Source: an uncultured Erythrobacter sp.
GTDB lineage: Bacteria; Pseudomonadota; Alphaproteobacteria; Sphingomonadales; Sphingomonadaceae
DNA length: 64,000 nt
Direction of reading: 5' to 3'
NCBI GenBank assembly: GCA_947499505.1
Contig: CANMOQ010000004.1
Coordinates: 62,001 to 126,000, forward strand
Shown: one piece after another, positions 9,581-18,053 of the stretch
Layout of the letters: each line of letters opens with the position of its first letter
Numbering within the stretch: position 1 is the stretch's first letter
Notes under the pieces: generated by a model
The model's database searches: none
What the model was told of the DNA's origin: nothing
The model's input: the letters and a program-made list of their open reading frames with translations, nothing else
Program-made: the position numbers and the translations under genes

Positions 9581-10668
9581 TGACTGACAATTCTGCTCCG
9601 CAAATCGATTTCGACAAGGAAATGGTCGGCACAGTCGAAGTGGCGGACGCTGATAAGCTCGACATGGAGAAGCTGACGGCGTGGTTTGAAGCCAATGTCG
9701 AAGGCTTTGCCGGGCCGATCAGCTACACCAAATTCAAAGGCGGGCAATCGAACCCGACCTATAAGATCGAGACGCCCGGCGCGAATTACGTTCTGCGCCG
9801 TCAGCCGTTTGGCAAACTGCTGCCTAGCGCACACGCAGTCGACCGCGAATATGCGGCAATGACCGGGCTTTATCCAACCGGCTTTCCGGTGCCGCGCACC
9901 TATGGCCTATGCGAAGATCCTGAGGTTCTGGGCTCTAAATTCTTCGTCATGAGCATGGCTGATGGACGCAGTCTGTGGAACGGCGCCTTGCCCGGGTGCA
10001 CCAAAGAAGAACGCCGCGAACTTTACAATGCGCTGATCGATACGATCGCGGATATGCACCTTAAGACACCGTCCGAAATCGGGCTTGGGGATTATGGCAA
10101 GCCCAATGATTATTGCGCGCGCCAGATCAACCGCTGGTCGAAGCAATATAAGCTCTCTGAAACAGGGCACATGCCGCAGATGGAGCGGCTGATCGAATGG
10201 CTGCCTGAAACAATCCCGCCGCAGCATGAAAGCTCCGTGGTGCATGGCGATTACCGGCTCGACAATGTAATTTTTCACAAGACTGAAAACCGCGTGATTG
10301 CGGTGCTCGATTGGGAGCTTTCAACGCTCGGCGATCCGATTGCCGATTTCAGCTATCTGATGCTCAACTGGTTCCAGCCTGCCGATGGCCGAGCTGGCTT
10401 GCTCGGGCTCGATTTGGACGAACTCGGCATTCCAACGGTTAAAGAAGCGGTCGAGCGTTATGTCGCGCGCACCGGCTATCCTGTGCCCCCGATGGAATGG
10501 TATTTTGCCTATAATCTGTTCCGGCTCGCAGGCATCATGCAAGGCATTAAGAAGCGCGTGATTGATGGCACCGCCTCGTCCGCTCATGCGAAAGCGATGA
10601 GCGACCGGGTCGCCCCGCTGGTCGCCCGCGCCTATCAATTCGCTGTCGAAGCGGGAATGCCAGAATAG
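9580..10668 (+). CDS. APH-type phosphotransferase (ACAD10/11 kinase-like)
   Basis: A 362-residue aminoglycoside/choline-kinase-fold protein. It has the catalytic VVHGDYRLDNVIF loop (HGD....N) and the metal-binding LDWELSTLGDP block. It shares an operon and a one-base overlap with the alcohol dehydrogenase gene and sits behind an acyl-CoA dehydrogenase. By analogy with ACAD10/ACAD11, where a kinase domain phosphorylates the 4-hydroxyl of hydroxyacyl-CoAs, it may prepare such substrates for the neighbouring dehydrogenase. This role is inferred from context, not shown by the sequence. Confidence 0.85.
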   Translation: MTDNSAPQIDFDKEMVGTVEVADADKLDMEKLTAWFEANVEGFAGPISYTKFKGGQSNPTYKIETPGANYVLRRQPFGKLLPSAHAVDREYAAMTGLYPTGFPVPRTYGLCEDPEVLGSKFFVMSMADGRSLWNGALPGCTKEERRELYNALIDTIADMHLKTPSEIGLGDYGKPNDYCARQINRWSKQYKLSETGHMPQMERLIEWLPETIPPQHESSVVHGDYRLDNVIFHKTENRVIAVLDWELSTLGDPIADFSYLMLNWFQPADGRAGLLGLDLDELGIPTVKEAVERYVARTGYPVPPMEWYFAYNLFRLAGIMQGIKKRVIDGTASSAHAKAMSDRVAPLVARAYQFAVEAGMPE

Positions 10669-10732
10669 GTCTGCAGGGTAGCGGTACCGATGACGCCCGT
10701 CCCTTCCTGACTAAGTTCCTAACTCAGGGCGC

Positions 10733-13135
10733 TCAGAACTCCGCGCTAAAGCTCACCACTGCGCCTGCATCGTCGCGCGACGCGGCAAAGTGCCCAGGAT
10801 CGCGGCGATAGAACAGGCTCGCGGACGCATAGCCGAACGAAAGCGGCCCTTGCCAGGCAAGCTCGCCCATCACTTCACGCCCTTCCGGAGAAAGCGAGAG
10901 CCGCTGCGTTCCAAAAATCGCGCTTTCGGTCGCATAGTCATAGGCCACCGGCAGATCGAGGTTCAGCCCGCCGCCGCTGACCCGCAGCGGTTGACTGAAG
11001 CGAAGGCCTAAACTGTCGTTATTGTTGAGCACGCCGTAGCGCGTCACATCGAATGACCAAGCCTCACTCAGCAATTGGGAGCCGTCACCAAGAAGCGATC
11101 CGCCGCGTGGCCGCGTGATGCCTTGACGGTAAGCCCCGCCCACTCGCCAACCGCGAGCAAATTCATGACCCAATTCGGCGTCGAGAAACACCGTGCCCGC
11201 CCCGCTGATACCAAGCGCATCGTGGAAATGCGCGCCCAGCAGCGTGTCCGCTTCCTGCATCCACGTGAGCGAGAAAATCGCGTCCACGTCCGCGATGGAG
11301 CGATCCGCAGCGAGACCAAAGCTTTGCGTCGGTCGCTCTTCGCGCACGCCGGTCAAAACATCTTCGGCCTGTCTGTCCGCGCCCAGCAGGACATCGCCCC
11401 GGTCAGCCGACACGGTCAGCCCCCAAGGGCCAAGCTGGTGACGTGCGGCCAATGAAAACTCACTGCTCTGGAAAAACCCATCATCACCGCTTGCTTGCGG
11501 CGCGATGCGGAATGCTGGCCGGTCCGTGCCTTGCATCTGCGCGACTAGACCACCTGCGCCTTGTGAGAGCGCGAAACCAAGCTGGAGGTCAGGCGCGATC
11601 TTGGCCGCGACCCTCGCCGCTAGAACCCGCGCGCCTTGCGCCTCCTCCGGAGTTAGCTGCAATTGCTGAGCCCAAGCAAGCTCGCCGGTGCGCGCCGCAT
11701 CTCCGATGGTGAAAGCCATCGATAGTGCGCCGGTCGTTCCGCCTCTGCTGATACCATTGCGCTCAACCACGCCGCGAAGCCGCTGAACCTGAGCAGAATT
11801 TCGTGTGCGCGTGCCCAGATCATAGGTGTAGGCCCGGTCATAGCTGTCAGTCACCACTGCCGTGAGGCTGGTCCCGCTCAAAGCATCGCCCATGGCCGCC
11901 GACCCAATCACGACATCATCGGCCAACGCCAGTCTCGTCTGGGTTCCGCCTAACGTTGTTGTGCCAGCTGGCGCAAAAGCAGCCTGAATATCAAGAATGC
12001 CAGAGCCGAAGACAGCATCAAGGCCGGTCGCGCCAGCATCGCGCGCACTGTCGAGCAGGATTTGTACGATTTCTTGGCCGGTCAGATTTGGGAAAGCCTG
12101 CGCCAGCAAGGCAACCGCGCCAGACACCTGAGGAGCGGCAAAGCTGGTGCCTGAAAACAGCGTGACGAATTCCTGCCCGTTGATGTTCTCAATGAATACT
12201 TCGCCATTGTCATAGACGCAGCAAATGGCTTCGCCGCGCGCGTTGAGATAAGAGCTGGCAAAGTCACCAGCGCGGTTTGAAAAATCCGAAATTGCACCGT
12301 TTTCATCGACCGAGCCGACGATAATTACATTACCATTGCCTGCCTGCTGAAGGCTGGAGGCCAAAGGATCGGGTTGGTCAGGATCCACGGCGGGATCCGA
12401 GCCGTCGCCAGAATTGCCAGCCGAAACGACAATAACGAGCCCCGCATTGGCGGCTCGTTCCACCGCATCGAGCAAACCGCGCGAGGCGAAACCGCCGCCG
12501 AGGCTGATATTGACCACACTCGCGCCCGAACTGATCGCGAGATCGATACCATCGGCGATATTTCCGTCGCTGAACAAACACCCGAGCGAGGGATCAGATG
12601 GCGTGTCTACACCGCAGGAGCCGATATTGTCGGCTCTAACCGCGAGTATGTCTGCGTCAAACGCAATTCCCAGAACACCGATGCCATCGCGTCCGCCGGC
12701 GGCAACCAATGCCACGTTTGTGCCGTGATCATCTTCTGGATCGACGCCGCGATTGCCGACCACATCCGCAGAATTGGTATTCACTCGGCCAGCGAATTCA
12801 GGACTGTCCGTATCCAGACCCGTGTCGATCACCGCTATGATCTCGCCGGCCCCGGTGAACCCCTGCTCCCAAGCTGAGACAGCGCCGTGAAACTCAGGCC
12901 CGTCCGAACGGCGGAATTCTGCCGTATTAAAATTGGTCGTGGGTGGAGGCGGCGGCGGTGGGGGCGGCGGAGGAGGTGGTGGCGGCGGCGGCGGCGGGGG
13001 AGGAGGTGGCGGCGCTGATATTGGCCCACCTCCACCGGCACCACCTGGGCTCCCGCCGCACGCACCAAGCGCGGCGCAAGCAGTTGCGGCGACAACAATT
13101 TTCCAGTTGACTGGGCAATTGGGCTTCTTATTCAT
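10733..13135 (-). CDS. Subtilisin-like autotransporter serine protease with lipobox and poly-proline linker
   Basis: An 800-residue exported protease. The N-terminus is a signal peptide ending in a lipobox-like ALGAC, then a Gly-rich stretch and a run of about 24 consecutive prolines. The S8 catalytic triad is complete: Asp in AVIDTGLD, His in DDHGTNVA, Ser in FSGTSFAAPQ. The last roughly 280 residues are rich in alternating aromatic and polar residues and end in Phe (SFSAEF), as in an autotransporter beta-barrel. I used the ATG at 13135, not the TTG one codon before, because AAGGA sits upstream. A lipobox combined with an autotransporter barrel is uncommon. The gene converges on the phosphotransferase gene. 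Confidence 0.85.
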   Translation of the reverse strand: MNKKPNCPVNWKIVVAATACAALGACGGSPGGAGGGGPISAPPPPPPPPPPPPPPPPPPPPPPPPTTNFNTAEFRRSDGPEFHGAVSAWEQGFTGAGEIIAVIDTGLDTDSPEFAGRVNTNSADVVGNRGVDPEDDHGTNVALVAAGGRDGIGVLGIAFDADILAVRADNIGSCGVDTPSDPSLGCLFSDGNIADGIDLAISSGASVVNISLGGGFASRGLLDAVERAANAGLVIVVSAGNSGDGSDPAVDPDQPDPLASSLQQAGNGNVIIVGSVDENGAISDFSNRAGDFASSYLNARGEAICCVYDNGEVFIENINGQEFVTLFSGTSFAAPQVSGAVALLAQAFPNLTGQEIVQILLDSARDAGATGLDAVFGSGILDIQAAFAPAGTTTLGGTQTRLALADDVVIGSAAMGDALSGTSLTAVVTDSYDRAYTYDLGTRTRNSAQVQRLRGVVERNGISRGGTTGALSMAFTIGDAARTGELAWAQQLQLTPEEAQGARVLAARVAAKIAPDLQLGFALSQGAGGLVAQMQGTDRPAFRIAPQASGDDGFFQSSEFSLAARHQLGPWGLTVSADRGDVLLGADRQAEDVLTGVREERPTQSFGLAADRSIADVDAIFSLTWMQEADTLLGAHFHDALGISGAGTVFLDAELGHEFARGWRVGGAYRQGITRPRGGSLLGDGSQLLSEAWSFDVTRYGVLNNNDSLGLRFSQPLRVSGGGLNLDLPVAYDYATESAIFGTQRLSLSPEGREVMGELAWQGPLSFGYASASLFYRRDPGHFAASRDDAGAVVSFSAEF

Positions 13136-13201
13136 CAAGACCGTCCTTCGTGTGCCCCTCTAAGGACAAAGCTTAAGTCCAAGGTTAATAACAACGCAAG
13201 C

Positions 13202-13219
13202 CGTTTGCTCGGGCAAACG
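13202..13219. repeat. Short palindrome upstream of the subtilisin gene
   Basis: CGTTTGC-TCGG-GCAAACG, a perfect 7-bp stem in the 227-bp region between the divergent protease and dapD genes. It could be a regulator binding site or a leader hairpin; nothing else identifies it. Confidence 0.3.
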
Positions 13220-13362
13220 CCGAATTGCACCAGCAATGCCGCGGGCACTTGTGACTATGATCCGAGCGGGCTAGCAGCACACCAACCTTGTAAAAACGAA
13301 AGAGCATTGCTGCGAATTTTCCGGCTGAAGGCAAATTCAAGAGCAGTCATTTTGGAGAAAAC

Positions 13363-14199
13363 ATGTCTGAAGAGTTGATCGCCCAAATCGAAGCTGCATG
13401 GGAAGCGCGCGCCGACATCACTCCGGGTAGCGATGTGCGCCATGCGGTGAATGATGCTTTGGCTTTGCTCGACGGCGGTCAGGCCCGGGTGGCAGAGCCT
13501 GATGGCAATGGTGGGTGGCGCGTCAACCAATGGCTGAAAAAAGCGGTGCTGCTCTCTTTCCGCCTCAGCGACAATCACGTGATGGAAGGCGCCTCCGCCG
13601 GCGAGGCAGCTTATGACAAGGTTCCCACCAAATTCGCAGGCTGGGGCGAAAACCGCTTCAATGATGCAGGCTTCCGCGTAGTCCCGGGCGCGATCGTCCG
13701 CCGCGGCAGCCACATTGGCAAAGGCGTTGTCTTGATGCCGAGCTTCGTAAACATCGGCGCATTTGTTGATGAAGGCACCATGATCGACACTTGGGCAACC
13801 GTCGGATCGTGCGCGCAGATCGGCAAGAATGTTCATATCTCCGGCGGTGCTGGCATTGGCGGCGTGTTGGAGCCTTTGCAGGCGGAACCCGTGATCATTG
13901 GCGACGGCGCATTCATCGGCGCGCGCAGCGAAGTGGCAGAGGGCGTGCGCGTTGGCGAAGGCGCTGTGCTGTCTATGGGCGTTTACCTCGGCGCATCGAC
14001 CAAGATCGTCGACCGCGCCAGTGGCGAGGTTCACCGCGGCGAAGTCCCGCCCTATGCAGTGGTCGTCCCAGGCGCGCTGCCGGGCAAGCCCTTGGCTGAT
14101 GGCAGCCCCGGCCCATCGCTCTATTGCGCAGTGATCGTGAAGACAGTGGACGCGCAAACACGATCAAAAACAGGCATTAACGAGCTGCTACGCGACTAA
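13363..14199 (+). CDS. dapD: 2,3,4,5-tetrahydropyridine-2,6-dicarboxylate N-succinyltransferase
   Basis: DapD transfers a succinyl group from succinyl-CoA to tetrahydrodipicolinate in the succinylase branch of lysine and meso-diaminopimelate synthesis. The 278-residue protein has the helical N-terminal domain. A left-handed beta-helix of hexapeptide repeats then runs through [30 protein letters not shown] and [20 protein letters not shown]. It ends with the usual C-terminal segment. Length and order match the family. A GGAG ribosome binding site precedes the ATG. Confidence 0.96.
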   Translation: MSEELIAQIEAAWEARADITPGSDVRHAVNDALALLDGGQARVAEPDGNGGWRVNQWLKKAVLLSFRLSDNHVMEGASAGEAAYDKVPTKFAGWGENRFNDAGFRVVPGAIVRRGSHIGKGVVLMPSFVNIGAFVDEGTMIDTWATVGSCAQIGKNVHISGGAGIGGVLEPLQAEPVIIGDGAFIGARSEVAEGVRVGEGAVLSMGVYLGASTKIVDRASGEVHRGEVPPYAVVVPGALPGKPLADGSPGPSLYCAVIVKTVDAQTRSKTGINELLRD

Positions 14200-14228
14200 T
14201 TTGGCGAGCAAAGTGCGTCACTGAGTCT

Positions 14229-14253
14229 GGAACAATCGGCGGTGATTGCCGTT
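14229..14253 (+). promoter_or_regulatory. EcfG-type (general stress response) promoter
   Basis: GGAAC, 16 bases, then CGTT. This matches the known alphaproteobacterial EcfG sigma-factor consensus exactly. The -10 box ends 45 bp before the ATG at 14299. It would drive the small membrane protein and probably the two stress-type genes behind it. Confidence 0.65.
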
Positions 14254-14298
14254 GTCGCTAGTGATGTCGAAGTTTATTGGAAATTTACGGAGGGCTTT

Positions 14299-14451
14299 AT
14301 GCATAAAGAAGGCGACGAAATTCACATCGAAGATGATGACGCACGCGGCGCGCACACAACGGGTGCGATGCGCTGGGTACTCGGCATCAGTCTGGCCGCA
14401 GCGGTCATCGCGATGACCCTTGTTTGGGTTATTCCGGCAATCTACGGCTAA
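14299..14451 (+). CDS. Small single-span membrane protein
   Basis: A 50-residue protein. An acidic N-terminal half (HIEDDDAR) is followed by one hydrophobic helix (WVLGISLAAAVIAMTLVWVI). I chose the ATG at 14299 because ACGGAGGG lies just upstream; a longer in-frame ORF from 14242 would start inside the promoter. I recognise no family. The EcfG promoter 45 bp upstream suggests induction in the general stress response. Confidence 0.7.
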   Translation: MHKEGDEIHIEDDDARGAHTTGAMRWVLGISLAAAVIAMTLVWVIPAIYG

Positions 14452-14537
14452 GGGCCAAAACCCGCTTTAAGAGAATGGTTGGCTGGAACGCTTGAGGGGT
14501 TTGCGAATTGTATTCTTAGGTACAGACTGAGGATACA

Positions 14538-14771
14538 ATGATGAGCAATTCCAACAGCTTCCAGACCAATCAATATGTTAAATGGAATTGGGGCGACGGA
14601 GAAGCCAAAGGCCAAATCCAAGAGCGGTTTGAACGTGAGGTCTCTCGCACTCTAAAAGGGACCGAAGTGACCCGCAACGGCAGCGCGGACAATCCTGCCT
14701 ATCTGATCAAACAAGATGACGGCGCAGAAGTGCTCAAGCTCGGATCAGAGCTGGAAGCGCAAGGCATCTAA
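14538..14771 (+). CDS. DUF2945 (hypervirulence-associated TUDOR-domain) protein
   Basis: A 77-residue protein made of one small SH3/Tudor-like domain. The VKWNWGDGEAKGQI, TRNGSADNPAYLIKQDDGAEVLKLGSEL pattern matches the DUF2945 family, also called hypervirulence-associated protein TUDOR domain. The biochemical role is unknown; members often lie with stress genes. GAGG precedes the tandem ATGs at 14538 and 14541. It is followed four bases later by the DUF3008 gene, so the two are co-transcribed, probably from the EcfG promoter at 14229. Confidence 0.85.
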   Translation: MMSNSNSFQTNQYVKWNWGDGEAKGQIQERFEREVSRTLKGTEVTRNGSADNPAYLIKQDDGAEVLKLGSELEAQGI

Positions 14772-14775
14772 GCCC

Positions 14776-14967
14776 ATGGCCAAAGCGAAAAGCAAAGCGC
14801 AGCAACAGGCTGCGGGCGCAGCCCTTTCGGCAAAACGTGGCGAGACGGATAAGTCCGATCTCCAAGGCGCATCGATCGAAATGTACGAAACGATGAGCGA
14901 AGCAGAGCTGGAGGACATGGCCTCTACCCCACGCGAAGATTTGCCCGAAACGTCGGGCGATGATTAA
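14776..14967 (+). CDS. DUF3008 family protein
   Basis: A 63-residue, strongly charged protein of the DUF3008 family. It has the KAKSKAQQQAAGAAL start and the central LQGASIEMYETMSEAELEDMAST block. Function is unknown; family members are small, basic-then-acidic proteins often near stress genes. The ATG at 14776 follows the DUF2945 stop by four bases. Its last four bases overlap the 3' end of the convergent dipeptidase gene (14964-14967). Confidence 0.88.
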   Translation: MAKAKSKAQQQAAGAALSAKRGETDKSDLQGASIEMYETMSEAELEDMASTPREDLPETSGDD

Positions 14968-16265
14968 TCTTCGCTAGCGTCTGTTTCTGGAATTAGCGTC
15001 TCAATTGGCGGCATTCCTGACACACTGCTCGAATAGCGCTCAGCCGCACGCAGAACGCGCATCGCATTGAGGCTTGAGATCAGTTCCAGTTCGGTTTGTG
15101 AATAGCCGCGCCGCGCAAGCTCGGTGAAGAGCGCAGGATAGCCTGCGCTGTCTTCCATGCCGACCGGCCCGGTTGGCATTCCGTCAAAGTCAGCCCCGAT
15201 ACCAATATACTCAACGCCCGCGACCGAGCGGACGTGATCGATGTGGTCGGCCATCTGGCTAACCGGGGTCTGCGGTTCTGGATTGGCCGCATCCCACTCT
15301 GCCATTGCCGCCTCAACAATGCTTGGCTGTCCCTGGTTGAGCGATTCCTGCCGCGCCAATTCCGCCTCGCGCTGGCTGTACCATTGTCGGCGTTCTTCAT
15401 TGAGAAAGCCGGGCAAGCCAACGACCATCACAATACCGCCATTTTGAGGCAATCTTTCCAGTACTGTGTCAGGAACATTGCGCGCATGACCATTGATTGC
15501 GCGTGCACCAGAGTGGCTGAAGATCACCGGAGCGCGAGTCGTATCGAGCGCATCCATCATTGTCTCTTCGCTCACATGGCTGAGGTCGACCAGCATCCCA
15601 ATGCGGTTCATCTCGCGGATCAAGTCTTTGCCGAAATCGGTCAAACCGCCATGCTCTGGCGTGTCAGTCGCGCTGTCCGCCCACGGCGTGTTCCGAGAGT
15701 GAGTGATTGTCATATAGCGCGCGCCCAGCGCGTACATTTGCCGCAGGACAGCCAGGCTCGAGCCGATTGAGTGGCCGCCTTCCATTCCCAGGAACGAGGC
15801 AATGCGCCCCTCTGCCATCGCGCTTTCCGCCTGGTCAGCGGTCAGCGTCAGCTGCAATTGCTCAGGATAGCGCGCGATCAGACGCTTCATCACGTCGATC
15901 TGCTCCATCGTCATCTGCACGGCCTCTGGTTCGCTGATATTGGTCGGCACATAGACTGACCAATATTGCGCGCCGACTTTACCCTGCGCCAAACGCGTCA
16001 GGTCAGAGTGCATTGCCCGGCCCTGAGGGTGCGTCGCGCCCGTGCCGGTGGTATCAACAAAGTCAAAATCATTGATCTGATTGTCAAACCGAGAGCGCAG
16101 CTGGATCGGAACGTCATTGTGACCATCAAACACGGGCGCTGCCTCAAGCGCGGCCGCAGCAAGCGCCTCTGCGGGATCTGGCGCGGCTGAATCGCCTGCC
16201 GTCTCTTGCGCGGCAAGCGATGATGTCAGCAGGGAAGCGGCGAGCAAAGCGGCGGCATATTTCAT
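14964..16265 (-). CDS. Membrane dipeptidase (peptidase family M19), exported
   Basis: A 433-residue zinc dipeptidase of the renal dipeptidase type. A signal peptide (AALLAASLLTSSLAAQ) is followed by the metal-binding DGHNDVP. Further ligands are in LGMEGGHSIGSS, DLSHVSEETM and FSHSGARAINGH, and GADFDGMP is the last family block. It should cleave dipeptides outside the inner membrane. It starts divergently from the DoxX gene. Confidence 0.9.
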   Translation of the reverse strand: MKYAAALLAASLLTSSLAAQETAGDSAAPDPAEALAAAALEAAPVFDGHNDVPIQLRSRFDNQINDFDFVDTTGTGATHPQGRAMHSDLTRLAQGKVGAQYWSVYVPTNISEPEAVQMTMEQIDVMKRLIARYPEQLQLTLTADQAESAMAEGRIASFLGMEGGHSIGSSLAVLRQMYALGARYMTITHSRNTPWADSATDTPEHGGLTDFGKDLIREMNRIGMLVDLSHVSEETMMDALDTTRAPVIFSHSGARAINGHARNVPDTVLERLPQNGGIVMVVGLPGFLNEERRQWYSQREAELARQESLNQGQPSIVEAAMAEWDAANPEPQTPVSQMADHIDHVRSVAGVEYIGIGADFDGMPTGPVGMEDSAGYPALFTELARRGYSQTELELISSLNAMRVLRAAERYSSSVSGMPPIETLIPETDASED

Positions 16266-16456
16266 GGCAAAAAACAGCTCCTAAGCATGGTCCAGATCGG
16301 CTATGCCTTGTCTTAGCAAGCAGCAGGGTGAAGGGAAGCGGCTTTCTGAAAAGCGGCGGGGAATAACCAATCAACAATTCAATTGAGCAACGCCAAGGCG
16401 AAACCATCGCCGCGGGCCAGCGGGAAAGCAGCGCAAAGCGTTGGAGCCGTGCGGTC

Positions 16457-16834
16457 TTGCGGGTAATTTTGGCCGCGTTTTACGGCTATGCTGGCTATGC
16501 GCATATCGCCACACCGGGGCCATTTTTGGCAATCATGCCGAGCTTCGTGTCAGCACCGGAAGCGATCGTCTATTGGACAGGGATTGCCGAGATCGCAGGG
16601 GCAATCGCCTTGCTTCAGCCCATTTCCAAGCCCCTAAGGCAGGCGGGCGGCATCGGCCTTGCTCTTTATGCACTGTGTGTATGGCCCGCCAATATCAACC
16701 ATTTTGCCATGAACATGGCGAGCTCCGATGGCGGTCTCGGGCTTGGCTATCATATTCCGCGAATGATCGCTCAACCGATATTGATCTGGTTAGCGCTGTT
16801 CGCTGGAAAAGTGGGCTGGCGGCGCCGCACATAG
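16457..16834 (+). CDS. DoxX-like integral membrane protein
   Basis: About 125 residues with four hydrophobic segments, resembling DoxX/DoxD-family membrane proteins (FYGYAGYAHIATPGPFL in the first helix region). The start is a TTG at 16457, placing the N-terminus right before the first helix as in relatives. The frame stays open upstream to 16367 without an ATG, so the exact start is uncertain. Its role is unknown; some DoxX proteins link to redox or sulphur metabolism. Confidence 0.7.
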   Translation: MRVILAAFYGYAGYAHIATPGPFLAIMPSFVSAPEAIVYWTGIAEIAGAIALLQPISKPLRQAGGIGLALYALCVWPANINHFAMNMASSDGGLGLGYHIPRMIAQPILIWLALFAGKVGWRRRT

Positions 16835-16864
16835 TGTTTTGCGCAACGCCGCCAGTGATCACTC

Positions 16865-17116
16865 TTAGGTGAGGTGCTTAGACACCGCAGCCGTCATTTT
16901 GAACATTGAGATCTGATCTTTACCGATCACAGCGCTGAGTTTGCCATCAGGATTGATCTGACGCTTGTCTTTGCTGTCTTGCAGGCTGTTGCCCTTAATG
17001 TACTCCCAAATCTTCGACGTCACTTGTGCGCGCGTCATCGGGCCTTTGCCGATGACAGCTTCAAGTTCAGACGAAAGCTGCACCGGTTTCTGCAGTGCAT
17101 TAGTCTTTCCAGCCAT
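16865..17116 (-). CDS. SWIB/MDM2 domain protein
   Basis: An 83-residue protein that is almost entirely a SWIB domain. It has LEAVIGKGPMTRAQVTSKIWEYIKGNSLQD, then the INPDGKLSAVIGKDQISMFKM block. SWIB domains bind proteins in eukaryotic chromatin remodelling, and free-standing bacterial copies have no firm function. I chose the ATG at 17116 because GAGAAGGAGAGG lies just upstream; a longer ORF start at 17149 is less likely. It lies between the DoxX and PEBP genes and converges on the former. Confidence 0.88.
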   Translation of the reverse strand: MAGKTNALQKPVQLSSELEAVIGKGPMTRAQVTSKIWEYIKGNSLQDSKDKRQINPDGKLSAVIGKDQISMFKMTAAVSKHLT

Positions 17117-17173
17117 GATCCTCTCCTTCTCAGTGGTGGCAGGTTTCAAAAAATCAAAGTCACGTATTCAACT

Positions 17174-17764
17174 TCAAATATCGTCTTCGGCCCAGTCGCC
17201 TTCATCCTCAGCGGCAGAACCAGTAAATGGGGCGACCAACAATGCGCTGGCGACTATCGACCCTTCTAATGTCGCCAACAAATCCGCGCGGGTCGCCCCG
17301 GGCATCAAAGTCAGCGGCAATTCCGTTGCAAACAATTGGAACACATAATGCCGTGTCTCGCCTTCTGGCGGATTAGGCAGCAGCCATTCCGAATTGCCTT
17401 TTGAATTCTTTCCAGCACGCGGAGGCGTCTCGCCTTCCAGCAGCATACCCTTTTGGCCTTTCAGCCCCCAGACCAACCAATGGCAGTCCGGCTCATCCCC
17501 GGCGCTGGTCGCGTCTTCCGCAATCAGGACCAATTCTTGTGTGCCAGGAGGCGGCGCATTCCATTCAAGTGGCGGCGCGACAGCATCCTCTTCTTCAGCA
17601 CTGAAGCAAGGATCGAGTTCTTCACCAGGACCAAATGCCGGGCTGGTCAATTTGAACCCGCCGCGGGCAAAATTGCGTTCGCTGCCCAATTGCGCAATCG
17701 CCAAGCCCGCATGCTGCGCGGACGCAGGCAGTGCAGTTCCAAGCCAATCAGGCAAACCGGTCAT
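17174..17764 (-). CDS. YbhB/YbcL (PEBP) family protein
   Basis: A 196-residue phosphatidylethanolamine-binding-protein-fold member. It has FKLTSPAFGPGEELDPCFS, LVLIAEDATS, CHWLVWGLKG and the HYVFQLFA strand typical of the Raf-kinase-inhibitor-like YbhB group. Bacterial members bind small anionic ligands but have no settled role. The C-terminus has an extra acidic tail (AAEDEGDWAEDDI). A strong GGAGG ribosome binding site precedes the ATG. No signal peptide is seen. Confidence 0.85.
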   Translation of the reverse strand: MTGLPDWLGTALPASAQHAGLAIAQLGSERNFARGGFKLTSPAFGPGEELDPCFSAEEEDAVAPPLEWNAPPPGTQELVLIAEDATSAGDEPDCHWLVWGLKGQKGMLLEGETPPRAGKNSKGNSEWLLPNPPEGETRHYVFQLFATELPLTLMPGATRADLLATLEGSIVASALLVAPFTGSAAEDEGDWAEDDI

Positions 17765-18053
17765 CGAAGCAATTTCCTCCTAAATTTCTTTGCAAACTAG
17801 GCGCATCGGATCGCCAAGACGAGAGTTTTAGCTGAGCTTTGCCCCGGTTTCTGAGGAAAACTCATCCAAATTTGTGAAAAATTGCATCCAAATGGCGGAA
17901 TTCCAGCCTTTCGTTGATACACATTGCGAGCAGGCGTGCCTGGCATTCGCTTGTTAACAGGAGAGTAATCTTGCTCACTAGGGGTTCATCAGCCATGCTG
18001 ATTGTATAGAAAACACCCATCAAAGACGCTTTTGTAAGTCGGAGTCGCACCGC

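Noticed and set aside
12941..13012. GGC/GGT-rich tract as a CRISPR or tandem repeat array
   Set aside because: It is the coding sequence of the proline linker, with mixed Pro codons and no unit longer than three bases.
14485..14510. Second EcfG-like GGAAC box before the DUF2945 gene
   Set aside because: No CGTT at 16-17 bases; the base at that distance is ATTG. The upstream promoter at 14229 is enough.
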